Below, in pieces: positions 1 to 9,275 of a stretch of DNA of 64,000 nt (its first letter is position 1; each line of letters starts with the position of its first letter). Source of the stretch: Mariniphaga sp040772505 (GTDB lineage: Bacteria; Bacteroidota; Bacteroidia; Bacteroidales; Prolixibacteraceae); assembly GCA_040772505.1 (NCBI GenBank), contig JAXGYA010000001.1, forward strand, positions 868,001-932,000, given 5' to 3'. A program made the position numbers and the translations under genes. The notes beneath the pieces are model-generated. The model searched no databases. It was not told where the DNA came from and saw only the letters and a program-made list of their open reading frames with translations.

Positions 1-2106
1 GTAAAAATTATCTGTTCCGGGCAAAGAAGGCAACAGTGCAGTAATATTTTCACCTAACTGCGCTAAAACATCCAGATTTTCGCCATAAATTTTAACCGCC
101 AAATCCGATTTTACACCGCTGGTCAGTTCATCTACCCGCATAGCAATAGGTTGCGTAAAATTGTAGGATAGCCCGGGTTCGGTTTGAAGATAAGGTTCAA
201 TCTGTGCGATAATATCTTCTTTGGTTATCCCGCGGCGCCACTCTTTTTTTGGTTTTAAAACCACCCAGACATCAGTTTGATGAACCCCCATCCAGTCGTT
301 TGCCAGGTCGGAACGCCCGGTTTTGGGCACTACGGTTTCTATCTCCGGAATATTTTGCACAAGTCTGCCGGCAAGCCAGTTGGCATTTTCGATAGATTGA
401 TCCAAGGTAACCGATGGCATTCTCACCTGTTCAACCAGAATAGAGCCTTCATCCAATTCGGGAAGAAACTCGGTTCCCATGCGTAATAACAGAAAAATGG
501 AAAAGCTAAAAATGGCCAAAGCCACTGAAATCACCAGCCACCGGTGCTCCAGGTATTTTTCGAGCGACTGGGAATAGCGAGGGCGCAGCCAGTTTATCAA
601 TTTATTTTGGCGCACTTTTACTCCTTTTCTGAAAATTATTGAAGAAATTGCCGGCACAAATATAAGAGCCAGCAACAGCGAGCCGAAAACAGCCGTGGCA
701 ACGGTTATGGCCATAGGGCGGTACATGATTCCTTCCATACCCCGGAATGTCATCACAGGAACATAAACCATTAAAATGATGAGTACACCAAAAAATATCG
801 GGCGTGCCACCTGCCGGGCTGCTTTCTTAATCACTTTTGATTTATCTGCACTTTTGTCTGTTTGCAGACGATGTACAATATTTTCAACCATTACCACCGA
901 CCCGTCCACTACCATACCAAAGTCGATGGCACCGAGGCTCATCAGGTTGGCAGCCAGCCCGAATTCGCGCATACCGATAAAGGCAAACAACATGGAGAGC
1001 GGGATAACCATGGCTACAATCAGAGCACCCGAAATTTCACCCAGCATCAAAAGCAAAATAACAATGACCAGCATTCCGCCTTCAGTCAGATTGGTTAAAA
1101 GGGTTGTAGTAGTTCGGGAAATCAAGTCTGACTGGTCATAAAATTTTTCAATCTCCACCCCTTCGGGCAAGCTGGCATTGATGGTTTCAATCTTCTCTTC
1201 GATGTCTGAAATAACTTCCCTGCCGTTGCCTCCGCGCAACATCATCACAATTCCGGTAACCACCTCGCCTTTTCCATCCTGGGTTACCCCGCCCTGCCTT
1301 ATTTGCGTGCCAATTTCAACCTGAGCAATATCGCGTATGAAAACAGGTTTGTTTTCCACGTTTTTTACAATAATGTTCTCAATATCTTTTATTGTATTTA
1401 TCTGTCCAAACCCTCTGATAATATATTGTTCGTCGTTGTGTTCAATGAAGTTTCCGCCAGATACGCTGTTGTTGTTGGCAATGGCATCAAGCACTTCTGA
1501 CAGGCTAATGCCAAAAGTGCGCAACTTTCCGGGCTGTATCACGACATCATATTGTTTTACGAACCCTCCAAACGAATTGATTTCAGTTACTCCGCTAACT
1601 ACTTTCAACTGCGGGGCAATAAGCCAGTCCTGGATTTCGCGTAATTCGGTAAGCGAATAATTTTCGCCCATTATCACATATTGGTAAATTTCGCCCAAGG
1701 CTGTGGAGATGGGCCCCAATTGCGGACTGGAAACATCGGGTGGCAACTCATCAGCAATGGATTGAAGCCGCTGGCTAACCATCTGGCGCGCAAAATATAT
1801 GTCGGTACCTTCGTCAAATTCAACGGTGACTGCCGAAAGCCCGAACTGTGAAATGGAACGCACCTGAGCCACATCGGGCAAACCATTCATGGCGGTTTCG
1901 ATAGGGTAGCTCACCAGCTTTTCAACATCGAAAGGAGAAAACCTGCCCGCTTTTGTAATAACCAAAACCTGAACCGGGGTAACATCGGGCAGCGAATTGA
2001 TGGGCAGTTGCATCAGCGAAAAATAACCAGCCACAGCCATTAAGACTACCAGGGCTAGGGCTACATATTTTTGCCGGATACTAAAGGTGATAATACTTTT
2101 AAGCAT
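1..2106 (-). CDS. CusA/CzcA-family heavy-metal efflux RND pump (partial, C-terminus outside window)
   Basis: Inner-membrane RND pump that would drive export of metal cations across both membranes with the adaptor and TolC-like protein encoded just upstream. The first 702 codons are present and the gene runs off the left edge. Reading from the ATG at 2106 gives MLKSIITFSIRQKYVALALV (first transmembrane helix), then the porter-domain segment LPDVTPVQVLV, and later the family hallmark GAIDFGMVVDGSVVMVEN in the fourth helix region. The Asp there fits the heavy-metal (HME) branch rather than the drug branch. It starts 23 bp after the adaptor stop, so it is the third gene of an operon. The metal cannot be told from sequence; Cu, Co/Zn/Cd and Ni pumps share this architecture. 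Confidence 0.93.
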   Translation of the reverse strand, partial: MLKSIITFSIRQKYVALALVVLMAVAGYFSLMQLPINSLPDVTPVQVLVITKAGRFSPFDVEKLVSYPIETAMNGLPDVAQVRSISQFGLSAVTVEFDEGTDIYFARQMVSQRLQSIADELPPDVSSPQLGPISTALGEIYQYVIMGENYSLTELREIQDWLIAPQLKVVSGVTEINSFGGFVKQYDVVIQPGKLRTFGISLSEVLDAIANNNSVSGGNFIEHNDEQYIIRGFGQINTIKDIENIIVKNVENKPVFIRDIAQVEIGTQIRQGGVTQDGKGEVVTGIVMMLRGGNGREVISDIEEKIETINASLPEGVEIEKFYDQSDLISRTTTTLLTNLTEGGMLVIVILLLMLGEISGALIVAMVIPLSMLFAFIGMREFGLAANLMSLGAIDFGMVVDGSVVMVENIVHRLQTDKSADKSKVIKKAARQVARPIFFGVLIILMVYVPVMTFRGMEGIMYRPMAITVATAVFGSLLLALIFVPAISSIIFRKGVKVRQNKLINWLRPRYSQSLEKYLEHRWLVISVALAIFSFSIFLLLRMGTEFLPELDEGSILVEQVRMPSVTLDQSIENANWLAGRLVQNIPEIETVVPKTGRSDLANDWMGVHQTDVWVVLKPKKEWRRGITKEDIIAQIEPYLQTEPGLSYNFTQPIAMRVDELTSGVKSDLAVKIYGENLDVLAQLGENITALLPSLPGTDNFY

Positions 2107-2129
2107 AAAACGTTTTTTCAGTAGGTTGA

Positions 2130-3323
2130 TTACTCTTCGGAAATCATTTCGTAGCGCGAAAGAGCTTTTAAGCTAAAAACCTTGGAGGTGGCAATCCGCT
2201 CGCCTTCCAGCAACCCGGATTCCACAAAAACATGGTGGGCGCCAATTTCAGAAACGCGGATAGCCCTTTTTTCGAACACTCCCGGTTCGTTTTGAACAAA
2301 CACAACCGGCTCATTGCCATCGTAAGAGAGTGCTGTAAGAGGTATGGTGATAATTTCTTTTTGTGAAGAAGAGATAATTTCGATGCGCACGTTTTCCCCG
2401 GGCCTCGGCCATCCGGCAGTTGTAGGAACAAGAATATTCACAATAACCGACCGGCTGTTTTCATCAACACCCGGGTTGATTGATGAAACAGTGGCAGCAA
2501 TCCTTGGTCCAAATTCTTCTTCTCTTTTCAGGATATTTACCGTATCCCCCGGATTAATGAGGCGGGCGTCGTCGGGCGAAACGTACCCCCTGGCTAATAC
2601 AGTGCGGGTATCAAGCACCCGAGACAAATTTTCGAGGGCATTAACCGACTGACCCAATTCCACAAAGGTTTTTTCTACCATCCCGGAAATGGGTGTATGT
2701 ATATGAAGTACCGGGTCTATATTATCGTTTTGAATGAGTGCTTCAATCTCTTCGTCTAAAACTCCCAATGCTTTTAATTTTGAATATGCTGCTCTGACCG
2801 AAGCTGATGCCCGCTGGTATTCAGCGGTAGCCCGCTCCATCTCGCTCACCGAACTGATGGTTTCCTCCATGAGTTGTTTCACACGTTTCAGCCGGTTGGT
2901 TTGAAATTGTTCTTCGGCATAAGCCTGAAGATATTCCGACACCAGGGTTCCAAATTCCAGGCTTTGAATATGGAACAAAACCTCTCCTTTTTGCACCCGG
3001 TTCCCTTCGTATTTATTGATTTCGCGTATCTGCCCGGCAATGGGTGCGCTGATGATGCTGGCATGTTTCGGTGCAGGAAAAATTACCCCGGGTGCCGTGA
3101 TTAAATGATTGACCCGTCTGCCGGCTATTTCCACGGTTTCAATCTGAAGGTCTTGTTGCTGCTGGCTGGTAAGTTTCACCAACGACACCCTGTTTTCACT
3201 TCGCAGCGATGGAGGCAATTCTGTGATGTCAGCAGATGTAGCGGGCAGGTTTGTTTTTTTTCCGGAGCACGCAAGAACGATAAAAAAAACGACAAGGGAA
3301 ATCGGAATCAACATTCGTTTCAT
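2130..3323 (-). CDS. RND efflux periplasmic adaptor lipoprotein (CusB/CzcB-like)
   Basis: Membrane-fusion protein of 397 aa linking the RND pump to the outer-membrane channel. The N-terminus has a lipoprotein signal with lipobox VLAC (Cys about residue 19). The lipoyl half-motifs are visible at APGVIFPAPKHAS...PIAGQIREI and TPISGMVEKTFVELG. Between them is an alpha-helical hairpin (ESLEFGTL...YSKLKALG region), followed by beta-barrel and membrane-proximal segments ending ALSRYEMISEE. Length and domain order are usual for the family. It lies 23 bp upstream of the pump and 23 bp downstream of the TolC-like gene, which supports co-transcription. No His/Met-rich metal-binding extension is visible. 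Confidence 0.92.
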   Translation of the reverse strand: MKRMLIPISLVVFFIVLACSGKKTNLPATSADITELPPSLRSENRVSLVKLTSQQQQDLQIETVEIAGRRVNHLITAPGVIFPAPKHASIISAPIAGQIREINKYEGNRVQKGEVLFHIQSLEFGTLVSEYLQAYAEEQFQTNRLKRVKQLMEETISSVSEMERATAEYQRASASVRAAYSKLKALGVLDEEIEALIQNDNIDPVLHIHTPISGMVEKTFVELGQSVNALENLSRVLDTRTVLARGYVSPDDARLINPGDTVNILKREEEFGPRIAATVSSINPGVDENSRSVIVNILVPTTAGWPRPGENVRIEIISSSQKEIITIPLTALSYDGNEPVVFVQNEPGVFEKRAIRVSEIGAHHVFVESGLLEGERIATSKVFSLKALSRYEMISEE

Positions 3324-3346
3324 AATGAATTTTTTTATCTATTTAT

Positions 3347-4588
3347 TTAATAAACAAGCTCCTGATCAAGATATTTTTCCAGCGACACAAGTTGGAGGTA
3401 ATAGTCGCGTAAAGCGGTTAAGTAGCGCAATTCATTGGAAAGATAAGTTTGTTGAGCCGTTAACAGGTTCAGCAGGTCTATTTCGCCAAGCTGATATGCC
3501 CGGAGGCTCAAATCGCGCAATTGTGTCGCTTTGTTTTTCATTGTTTCGTTGTACCGGTTTACTATCGAACGGCTCACATTATAATTGTGCCAGGCATATT
3601 CAATCTGGCGTTTTATCTCAAGACTCACTTCCTTTTGTTTCCATGTCATCTCTTCCTTTTTTGCCCGTGCCCGGTTAATTTTCCCCTTTTGTTCTAAAGG
3701 ATACCAGATTGGAATTTGCAGCCCTACTTCAAATCCCTTGAAATTATATCCAACCCCATAGTCTTGCTTGTAAAGGTTAAACCGCAAATTTGGTAAAATG
3801 TTGCTTTTAGCTTCTTTTAAAAAATAATCAGATGATTCTATTCGATGAAGAGAAGCTAAATAGCGGGGATGATTCTTTTGGGTTAAAAGGGTTTGTATTT
3901 GAGAAATTCCGATATCGAAGGCGAGCAGGGTATCGGAAAATGTGATGGAGTATAATTGTTCCTCTTCGGGCAGTCCCATGCTGTTAAACAGACCGTAGCG
4001 TGCCTGGTGTAAAATCCATTCGCTCTGGTCAAAGTCGTTTTTTGCTTCATCGAGTCGCAATTCGGCATTGGCTAAATCAAGTCCGTTTGCCATTCCGGTT
4101 TCATATTTTGTAAACACCGCATTGTAGAGCTCCTGTGTCAGTTTCAGTTGATTTTGCCTCGATTTTTGCAGTGAAATGGCGTATAACACTTCAATATAAA
4201 AACTTTTCACCTCACTTGTTATTTCTCTTTCAGCAGCCGCAAGTTCCAGTTGCATGGCATTTACCTCTTCAGACAAACCTTTTATTCGGTAGGCGGTGGT
4301 TAGCGGAAAATCAATTTGCTGCGAAATGGTAATTCTTTTTTCATCAAACACATCGCCGGGACCACTTCCTATGCCCTCTTTAAAATAGCTCACTTCAGGT
4401 GCTGAAATCCCGGTTTCAACCCTCCAGCTATTTTCATTTTGTTTTAATACGGCGCGCATCCACTGTAAACTTGCGTTCTTTTTCAACGCAAATTCGACCG
4501 CTTCATGAATCAATAAAGTGCTGTCCTGCGCCTTAACCGAAAAGACAGAAAGGCAGCAAATAGTGAGAAGCAGATTTAATTTTTTCAT
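3347..4588 (-). CDS. TolC/CusC-family outer-membrane efflux protein
   Basis: Outer-membrane channel component of the tripartite efflux system, 413 aa. A cleavable signal peptide ends around SVKAQ (residue 21). The rest is the heptad-rich alpha-helical repeat structure of the OEP family (LIHEAVEFALKKNASL at the start of the first repeat; YNAVFTKYETGMANGLDLAN and LRAYQLGEIDLLNLLTAQQT as the paired G-x-x-x-L/D turn motifs in the two repeats). It is the first gene of the efflux operon, so the promoter should lie in the 111 bp shared with the divergent gene at 4700. No metal-responsive regulator is visible in this window. Confidence 0.92.
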   Translation of the reverse strand: MKKLNLLLTICCLSVFSVKAQDSTLLIHEAVEFALKKNASLQWMRAVLKQNENSWRVETGISAPEVSYFKEGIGSGPGDVFDEKRITISQQIDFPLTTAYRIKGLSEEVNAMQLELAAAEREITSEVKSFYIEVLYAISLQKSRQNQLKLTQELYNAVFTKYETGMANGLDLANAELRLDEAKNDFDQSEWILHQARYGLFNSMGLPEEEQLYSITFSDTLLAFDIGISQIQTLLTQKNHPRYLASLHRIESSDYFLKEAKSNILPNLRFNLYKQDYGVGYNFKGFEVGLQIPIWYPLEQKGKINRARAKKEEMTWKQKEVSLEIKRQIEYAWHNYNVSRSIVNRYNETMKNKATQLRDLSLRAYQLGEIDLLNLLTAQQTYLSNELRYLTALRDYYLQLVSLEKYLDQELVY

Positions 4589-4699
4589 CTTGTTGAATGT
4601 AAACCTTCAAAATTATTGAAAACCAATGTACAAACAAAAAAAATTCCGAAATATTTTTAACGGTTTGATTAATATTTGGAAATCCGTTATCTTCGCTAC

Positions 4700-5002
4700 A
4701 TGAATAAAAAAAATAAACCGGTATTTCAAAAACGCATTTTTTGGGATGTTGATTTTGAAAAAATTGACTACGACGCCAAGGCAAACTTCGTAATTGAAAG
4801 GGTTTTTGAGCGTGGCGATGTGGAGGACATCCGCCAGTGCCGGAGGTATTACGGAGATGAAAAAGTGTCGGAAGCCCTACTGAACACAAAATATTTGCCC
4901 TTGCATACCCTCCATTTTGCTAGTGCCGTAATTGATGAACCCATTGAAAAATTCAGATGTTACACCTTGAGACAATTGAACCCGGGACTTTTTCCTTATT
5001 AA
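4700..5002 (+). CDS. DUF6922-type protein (probable antitoxin-side partner of an AbiEii-like gene)
   Basis: Small protein of 100 aa starting MNKKNKPVFQKRIFWDVDFE; I chose the ATG at 4700 because homologues known to me begin with this segment. The conserved blocks WDVDFEKIDYD, FVIERVFERGDVEDI, CRRYYGD and CYTLRQLNPGLFPY match the DUF6922 family, which in Bacteroidota sits directly upstream of, and overlaps, a nucleotidyltransferase AbiEii/AbiGii toxin-family gene. The family name and partner come from general knowledge; the biochemical role is unproven. Here the overlapping partner start is present but the rest of it is gone (see 4957-5052), so this is an orphan. It is divergent from the efflux operon. 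Confidence 0.75.
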   Translation: MNKKNKPVFQKRIFWDVDFEKIDYDAKANFVIERVFERGDVEDIRQCRRYYGDEKVSEALLNTKYLPLHTLHFASAVIDEPIEKFRCYTLRQLNPGLFPY

Positions 5003-5052
5003 ACGAGCTAATGGAAATGCAGTTAATTTTTATATTCCAGGCAATTCACTGA
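4957..5052 (+). pseudogene. Remnant of AbiEii/AbiGii-family nucleotidyltransferase gene (N-terminus only)
   Basis: In the frame overlapping the end of the DUF6922 gene, an ATG at 4957 opens MLHLETIEPGTFSLLNELME, which resembles the N-terminus of Bacteroidota AbiEii-family proteins (pattern ML-x-x-E-T-x-x-x-x-L-x-L-L-x-x-L-M). The similarity stops at about 5022, exactly where the stop codon of the convergent phosphatase gene lies, and the frame closes at 5050-5052 after 31 codons. The expected GGTALAL nucleotidyltransferase motif is absent. I read this as a toxin gene lost by deletion that left the partner and the translational overlap intact. Confidence 0.55.
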
Positions 5053-5679
5053 TAAGTTTTTGTGTCCATCCCTCCCTTTTTTGCAGAATTTCCATCCATT
5101 GGCTTTGAGGAGTTTTATTAATTTTCGATTAACAAAGCCATGCGCCACCACAACAGCCAATTCATTATTTAGGGCAAAGGCAGTTAGCTCGTCCGAAAAA
5201 TCATTCAGGCTACTTATACGGTTTTTGTAATTGCTTTTCTTTCCACGATTTATTCCGGTCATCCACGTTATTCGTGAAATAGCGAGCCACCCTTTCACAG
5301 GCAACTGCAAAACGGGAATTTGAATTACGGGATAATCAAACTCAATTAAAACACTGTCGGTTTCCAAAATAACATCTTCACTAAAGAGCAGAAGTGCTGT
5401 CTCTTGCGCTCTGAGCTGCGGACTGCAAAATACAGTATCAATACTTGCATGGTTTTCAATTTTATGCAAGGCTTTCTCAGGATTAAATGTTTCTATTCCA
5501 ACTGTATTATAAGCGTTTTTGTACTTCTTTGATTTTTTTGCAGAACCCCAGCCAGGTTTTGGCAGATCGACGTTTGCATGACGAATGATATAAATTCTTG
5601 GAATTGAATCGGCAGACACAATCTGAACTGTAAACATCTGCAAAATAATAAGTTGAAGCACCCAGTAAAGTTTCTGCAT
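5023..5679 (-). CDS. Secreted histidine phosphatase family protein
   Basis: Exported phosphatase of the histidine phosphatase superfamily, 218 aa. The N-terminus is a signal peptide (hydrophobic stretch ending QIVSA). The phospho-accepting His is in IYIIRHANVDLPKPG (RHA motif, about residues 32-34), an Arg pocket follows in FCSPQLRAQETA, and the second catalytic His is in VVVAHGFVNRKLIKLL. All are in the expected order. It is the last gene of the minus-strand run that begins with the cyclase at 13692, 33 bp after the large barrel protein. The substrate is unknown; periplasmic location argues against a glycolytic mutase role. The 3' end touches the AbiEii remnant. Confidence 0.8.
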   Translation of the reverse strand: MQKLYWVLQLIILQMFTVQIVSADSIPRIYIIRHANVDLPKPGWGSAKKSKKYKNAYNTVGIETFNPEKALHKIENHASIDTVFCSPQLRAQETALLLFSEDVILETDSVLIEFDYPVIQIPVLQLPVKGWLAISRITWMTGINRGKKSNYKNRISSLNDFSDELTAFALNNELAVVVAHGFVNRKLIKLLKANGWKFCKKGRDGHKNLSVNCLEYKN

Positions 5680-5712
5680 CTTTAAGCATTTATGAGATAA
5701 ATTAATTTTATT

Positions 5713-8700
5713 TTAGAACTGATAATTCACCGAAAAACTCAACAGTTTATCATCTGCACTTGCAGCATAAGAAACACTTATCACTGCCATATCGAAGGGT
5801 GAAATCCATAAGCCCGCTCCTGTTCCGTTATGCCATTTGCCGGAGCTTTCATTTTTAAGCCACACCCGGGCTGTGTCATTAAATAGAAGCATACCTGCCG
5901 TTCCATTAAAGAGGTACGTATTAAGCTGTTTCATTCGGAAGCGGACTTCAGCATTCAGATAGAATGAGGCATCCCCATAAAATCGGGTTTCCCTGTATCC
6001 CCGCAAATTTTCGGTGCGTCCAAGGGTAGCTGCCTCGTGGAAAGGAAAATTGCCAAACAGTTTTTCTCCTCCAACTCTCAGTGCATATACAACCCGCGGT
6101 CTTTGTGAAAAGCTGAGGTAAGTGATGAAGTCGCCCGATAATTTTTGAAAATCATCTGATTGCTCATTCAGTCCGAAAAAATATTCTGCTCTGGCAGTTG
6201 TGCGAAACCCTCGTGTGGGAAAAGAACTGCTGCCTGCAAACTCTTCTTCAGCTTTTCGCTCCATGCCGGATAATGTGTTTATTTCATAATTAAAATAAGC
6301 TGCGGAATAGGTGTGAAGTGAAAGGTCATTTTTAGTTAATCCATTATCAGGTTGGGAAATAAAGCGACCTTTAGTTTGCTCGACATCGGTAAGGCTAAAA
6401 AACAGTCCCGGTCCGGCTTTAATTGTTTTATTAGCATTCAGCCATTTTTCGAAATTTACTTCAGTGTGGAACTGACTCATTCGCAAGCGATAAAAATATT
6501 TTTCAGAGTGAGGCACCTGCCATTTGGTTTCGTTTCCCAAGCCAAAATAGTTTCCGGCATATTCAGGTGAACTGTATTTTGTGGAGAAGTTGACTTCTAA
6601 GTTTCGCAGCGGGAAACTATACTTTGTTCCGAAATATAGATTAAAAGCATTGGTAGCAAAAGCATAGCTTCCTAAAATTTCATACTGTTGCTGAAGATAT
6701 CTGGAATATTTGAAGAAAACCGGACCGCCCCCGATAAAAATACCGTCATCGGGATTGTATCCTGAGAGTATTCCGGGATAAACCACATTGTATTTAAAGT
6801 GCTCCCTGTCATATTTTAATGCACTCAAGTTGTAGTCTGTTTTTCTCTCTTTGTTTGAATCAGATGAAGTTTTACTTTCTCCGTTGTTGTAGATTGAAAT
6901 ATTTTTGTATCTCAGTTTTTCGTTTGAAATGACCTCATTCTTGTTTATTCCTCCAATGATTTTCAAATTGATTTTAAGAGGATAGTTTCCTTTTATTTCA
7001 AACTGATCATTCCCATCCATGCCATATAGATGTATTTTTTTTGTTTCAGAAGCAAAGAACGTTCGGTGGTAAAATCTTCTCCCTTTTTGTCCGTTTTTTT
7101 CCAAATCATATGCTGAAATTTGCAGTAAAGTATCTGATAGCGCTAAAATTTCAAAATAATTTGATTCGTTTGTGCCGGTAATGCTTATCTCTTTTGCCAA
7201 GGATAAATAGAGTTTACGTGCCATGGACTCGAGGTTTTCGAGGCGTGTTTTTAAGATTTGGGCAGTTTGCTTGCCACATAACGGATATATTTCACCGGGG
7301 AAGGCATGCATAGCCAACTCAATTTTTTCGGGAGTCAGTAAAGTTTTTAATGAATCAATTTGGTGAAGCCAATCGGCCCAGCTGCTTTGGGTGAGAAATG
7401 TCCGGTCGAAATAACGTGCATTAAATGATTGTCCTTCCATGTTTTTTGTATATTCCGTAAATCCTTGAATTTTAGGGATTAGCCATTTTCGTGAAGCAAT
7501 CCAGGGAAGAATGCCTTCGTTCACAAAAAATGCCTGATCGCGGTCGCGGGGAATGGGTTTGTAAACCGTTTTTCCGTTTTGTTCAAAACCTGCCCACCGC
7601 CACTGGTCATCGTGACGATCCCAGTCATTGATAACAATATCGAAAAGGCGTGCGCGCAAAACTGCACTTTCGTTGATAATGTGATTGGAAGATTCAATGG
7701 TTTTTTCCATTACTTTGGTTGTGGAAACAATATTGTCTGGATATCCGAAACTTGCTGCATCTTTATGGTTCTTTTCAGGGCGTTCTTCGAAAAGGAATAA
7801 TTTGCCTGCCACATCGCTTCTGTAAATCCCAAACTGCGGGTCGTCAGGCACAAAGACCACTTCCGGGTTGGTATGGAAAATGCCTGCATGTTCGGCTAAG
7901 TTTGCCACTACCGGCGCCGCATAAGGATTGGATGCTGAAATCTGATCCTGCACCAGGTCCACAGCGAATGTGTTGTGTAATTCTTTAGGAACGGCGCCTT
8001 CCACATATTTATCAATGGAGCGAAGCACATATTGTTTGCCATCGTTGTCTTCCAGCCGTAATGAATAAGTTTGCTGACCTCCGCCACGTTTCAGAATTTT
8101 TAATCCCCCTTTTTTTGTACTTATGTTAAAAACCGGCGCTTTTACAGGAGCAGCCCAAATATCCCGATAATTTTTTCCTAACCAGCGGTAGCTTGATTCA
8201 GGGATAGCATACTTTTCACTTGCAATGGATACTAAACTGTCGGGCAATTTTACCGGAACAATAGTTTCAGGCTCTTTTGCTTTTTCTTTTTCATAGAGAA
8301 CCTTATTGAAAACAATTTTGTCTGCATTGAAAAAAGTCAGTTCGCAAACCCCGCCCGATGTGAAGTTAAGTTTTGCAAAACCTTTCTCTTCTGAGCCAAA
8401 CTCCGGCAAATCTTTTCGAACGTATTCACTCTTTTGCCATGAGCCCGAAATTATAAAGTGTACACTATCTTGTTGAAAATATTGCATATTGGCTTCATCG
8501 GCAGAGACATACAATATGTCCGGATATTTTTTAAGAATAGAAAGCAGTCCGTATCGAAAATCTTTAAAGTCGGGATGCTGAATGTCTGTTCTTGTGCCGG
8601 GAAATTTCCTAAAAAACGTGTAGGGAGACTGCGTCAGCCATTGTTTAAAAGAAAAATATCCACTGCTGTTTCCATAACTTTTCAGGGAATGATAACCTGC

Positions 8701-9270
8701 CACCACCACATGTTTGCCAGAATAATGCCGGCGGATGGCATCTTCAATCTGAATGAGTACATCACCACTGTTTTCAATGCCGCATTTATTAAAGCGACGG
8801 TCATATTTGTGAACCCACCACCATGTGTCGATTAGTATTACCACCAGATAATCAGAAAGTACCACTTCGGTTGGTCCCGGACAGGCAGCAGTTGTGAAAT
8901 AGAGGGGATTGTCCAGAGTTTCAGTGAGCGTCTTGTTTATTTGTTTGATGAAATCTTTTCCTTCCTGGCTTCCGTTTGCCCATTCTGCTTTTCCGGGTGC
9001 AATCAGCAGCGGATGTTTATTGCTGGTCAGCAATTCACCGGGGATTTGACCTGTTTTTGAATTAACACTATTTCCTGCCAACAAAACAGCCAAGTTTTTT
9101 ACAGTTCCGGATTGCCTGTTCCATTGATTTAAAAGTTTATAATCTGCATTTTCTCCAAAGGTATTCCCGGTAATAAAAACAGTGTTTTGGGTATCTTCCT
9201 GGGCATATAACGGACTGATATGCTGGTATATTAGAAGAACAATCAGCAGATATTTTATAAACCCTGACAT
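5713..9270 (-). CDS. BamA/TamA-like outer-membrane barrel fused to degenerate metallophosphoesterase and kinase-like domain
   Basis: Very large 1185-aa outer-membrane protein. Signal peptide 1-23. Residues about 30-330 follow the metallophosphoesterase fold of a known Bacteroidota MPE-barrel family, but each metal-binding motif is altered: ITGNTF (34-39) for a GD motif, LLAGNSV (63-69) for GD, APGKAEW (91-97) for GNHD, GYHS (192-195) for HHP, SADEAN (256-261) for GHEHN. The middle (about 360-720) has GGGQQTYSLRL, DIVINDWDRHDDQWRW and PIPRDRDQAF, the pattern of a protein-kinase-like/HipA-like core (inference). The C-terminal ~330 residues are a 16-strand-type barrel ending in the aromatic signature LLSFSVNYQF. 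It starts 5 bp after the pyruvate-kinase-like gene. Confidence 0.8.
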   Translation of the reverse strand: MSGFIKYLLIVLLIYQHISPLYAQEDTQNTVFITGNTFGENADYKLLNQWNRQSGTVKNLAVLLAGNSVNSKTGQIPGELLTSNKHPLLIAPGKAEWANGSQEGKDFIKQINKTLTETLDNPLYFTTAACPGPTEVVLSDYLVVILIDTWWWVHKYDRRFNKCGIENSGDVLIQIEDAIRRHYSGKHVVVAGYHSLKSYGNSSGYFSFKQWLTQSPYTFFRKFPGTRTDIQHPDFKDFRYGLLSILKKYPDILYVSADEANMQYFQQDSVHFIISGSWQKSEYVRKDLPEFGSEEKGFAKLNFTSGGVCELTFFNADKIVFNKVLYEKEKAKEPETIVPVKLPDSLVSIASEKYAIPESSYRWLGKNYRDIWAAPVKAPVFNISTKKGGLKILKRGGGQQTYSLRLEDNDGKQYVLRSIDKYVEGAVPKELHNTFAVDLVQDQISASNPYAAPVVANLAEHAGIFHTNPEVVFVPDDPQFGIYRSDVAGKLFLFEERPEKNHKDAASFGYPDNIVSTTKVMEKTIESSNHIINESAVLRARLFDIVINDWDRHDDQWRWAGFEQNGKTVYKPIPRDRDQAFFVNEGILPWIASRKWLIPKIQGFTEYTKNMEGQSFNARYFDRTFLTQSSWADWLHQIDSLKTLLTPEKIELAMHAFPGEIYPLCGKQTAQILKTRLENLESMARKLYLSLAKEISITGTNESNYFEILALSDTLLQISAYDLEKNGQKGRRFYHRTFFASETKKIHLYGMDGNDQFEIKGNYPLKINLKIIGGINKNEVISNEKLRYKNISIYNNGESKTSSDSNKERKTDYNLSALKYDREHFKYNVVYPGILSGYNPDDGIFIGGGPVFFKYSRYLQQQYEILGSYAFATNAFNLYFGTKYSFPLRNLEVNFSTKYSSPEYAGNYFGLGNETKWQVPHSEKYFYRLRMSQFHTEVNFEKWLNANKTIKAGPGLFFSLTDVEQTKGRFISQPDNGLTKNDLSLHTYSAAYFNYEINTLSGMERKAEEEFAGSSSFPTRGFRTTARAEYFFGLNEQSDDFQKLSGDFITYLSFSQRPRVVYALRVGGEKLFGNFPFHEAATLGRTENLRGYRETRFYGDASFYLNAEVRFRMKQLNTYLFNGTAGMLLFNDTARVWLKNESSGKWHNGTGAGLWISPFDMAVISVSYAASADDKLLSFSVNYQF

Positions 9271-9275
9271 TTTAA

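Noticed and set aside
776..1141. Plus-strand open frame of 121 codons
   Set aside because: Lies opposite the RND pump, which has full family motifs; the plus-strand product has no recognisable features.
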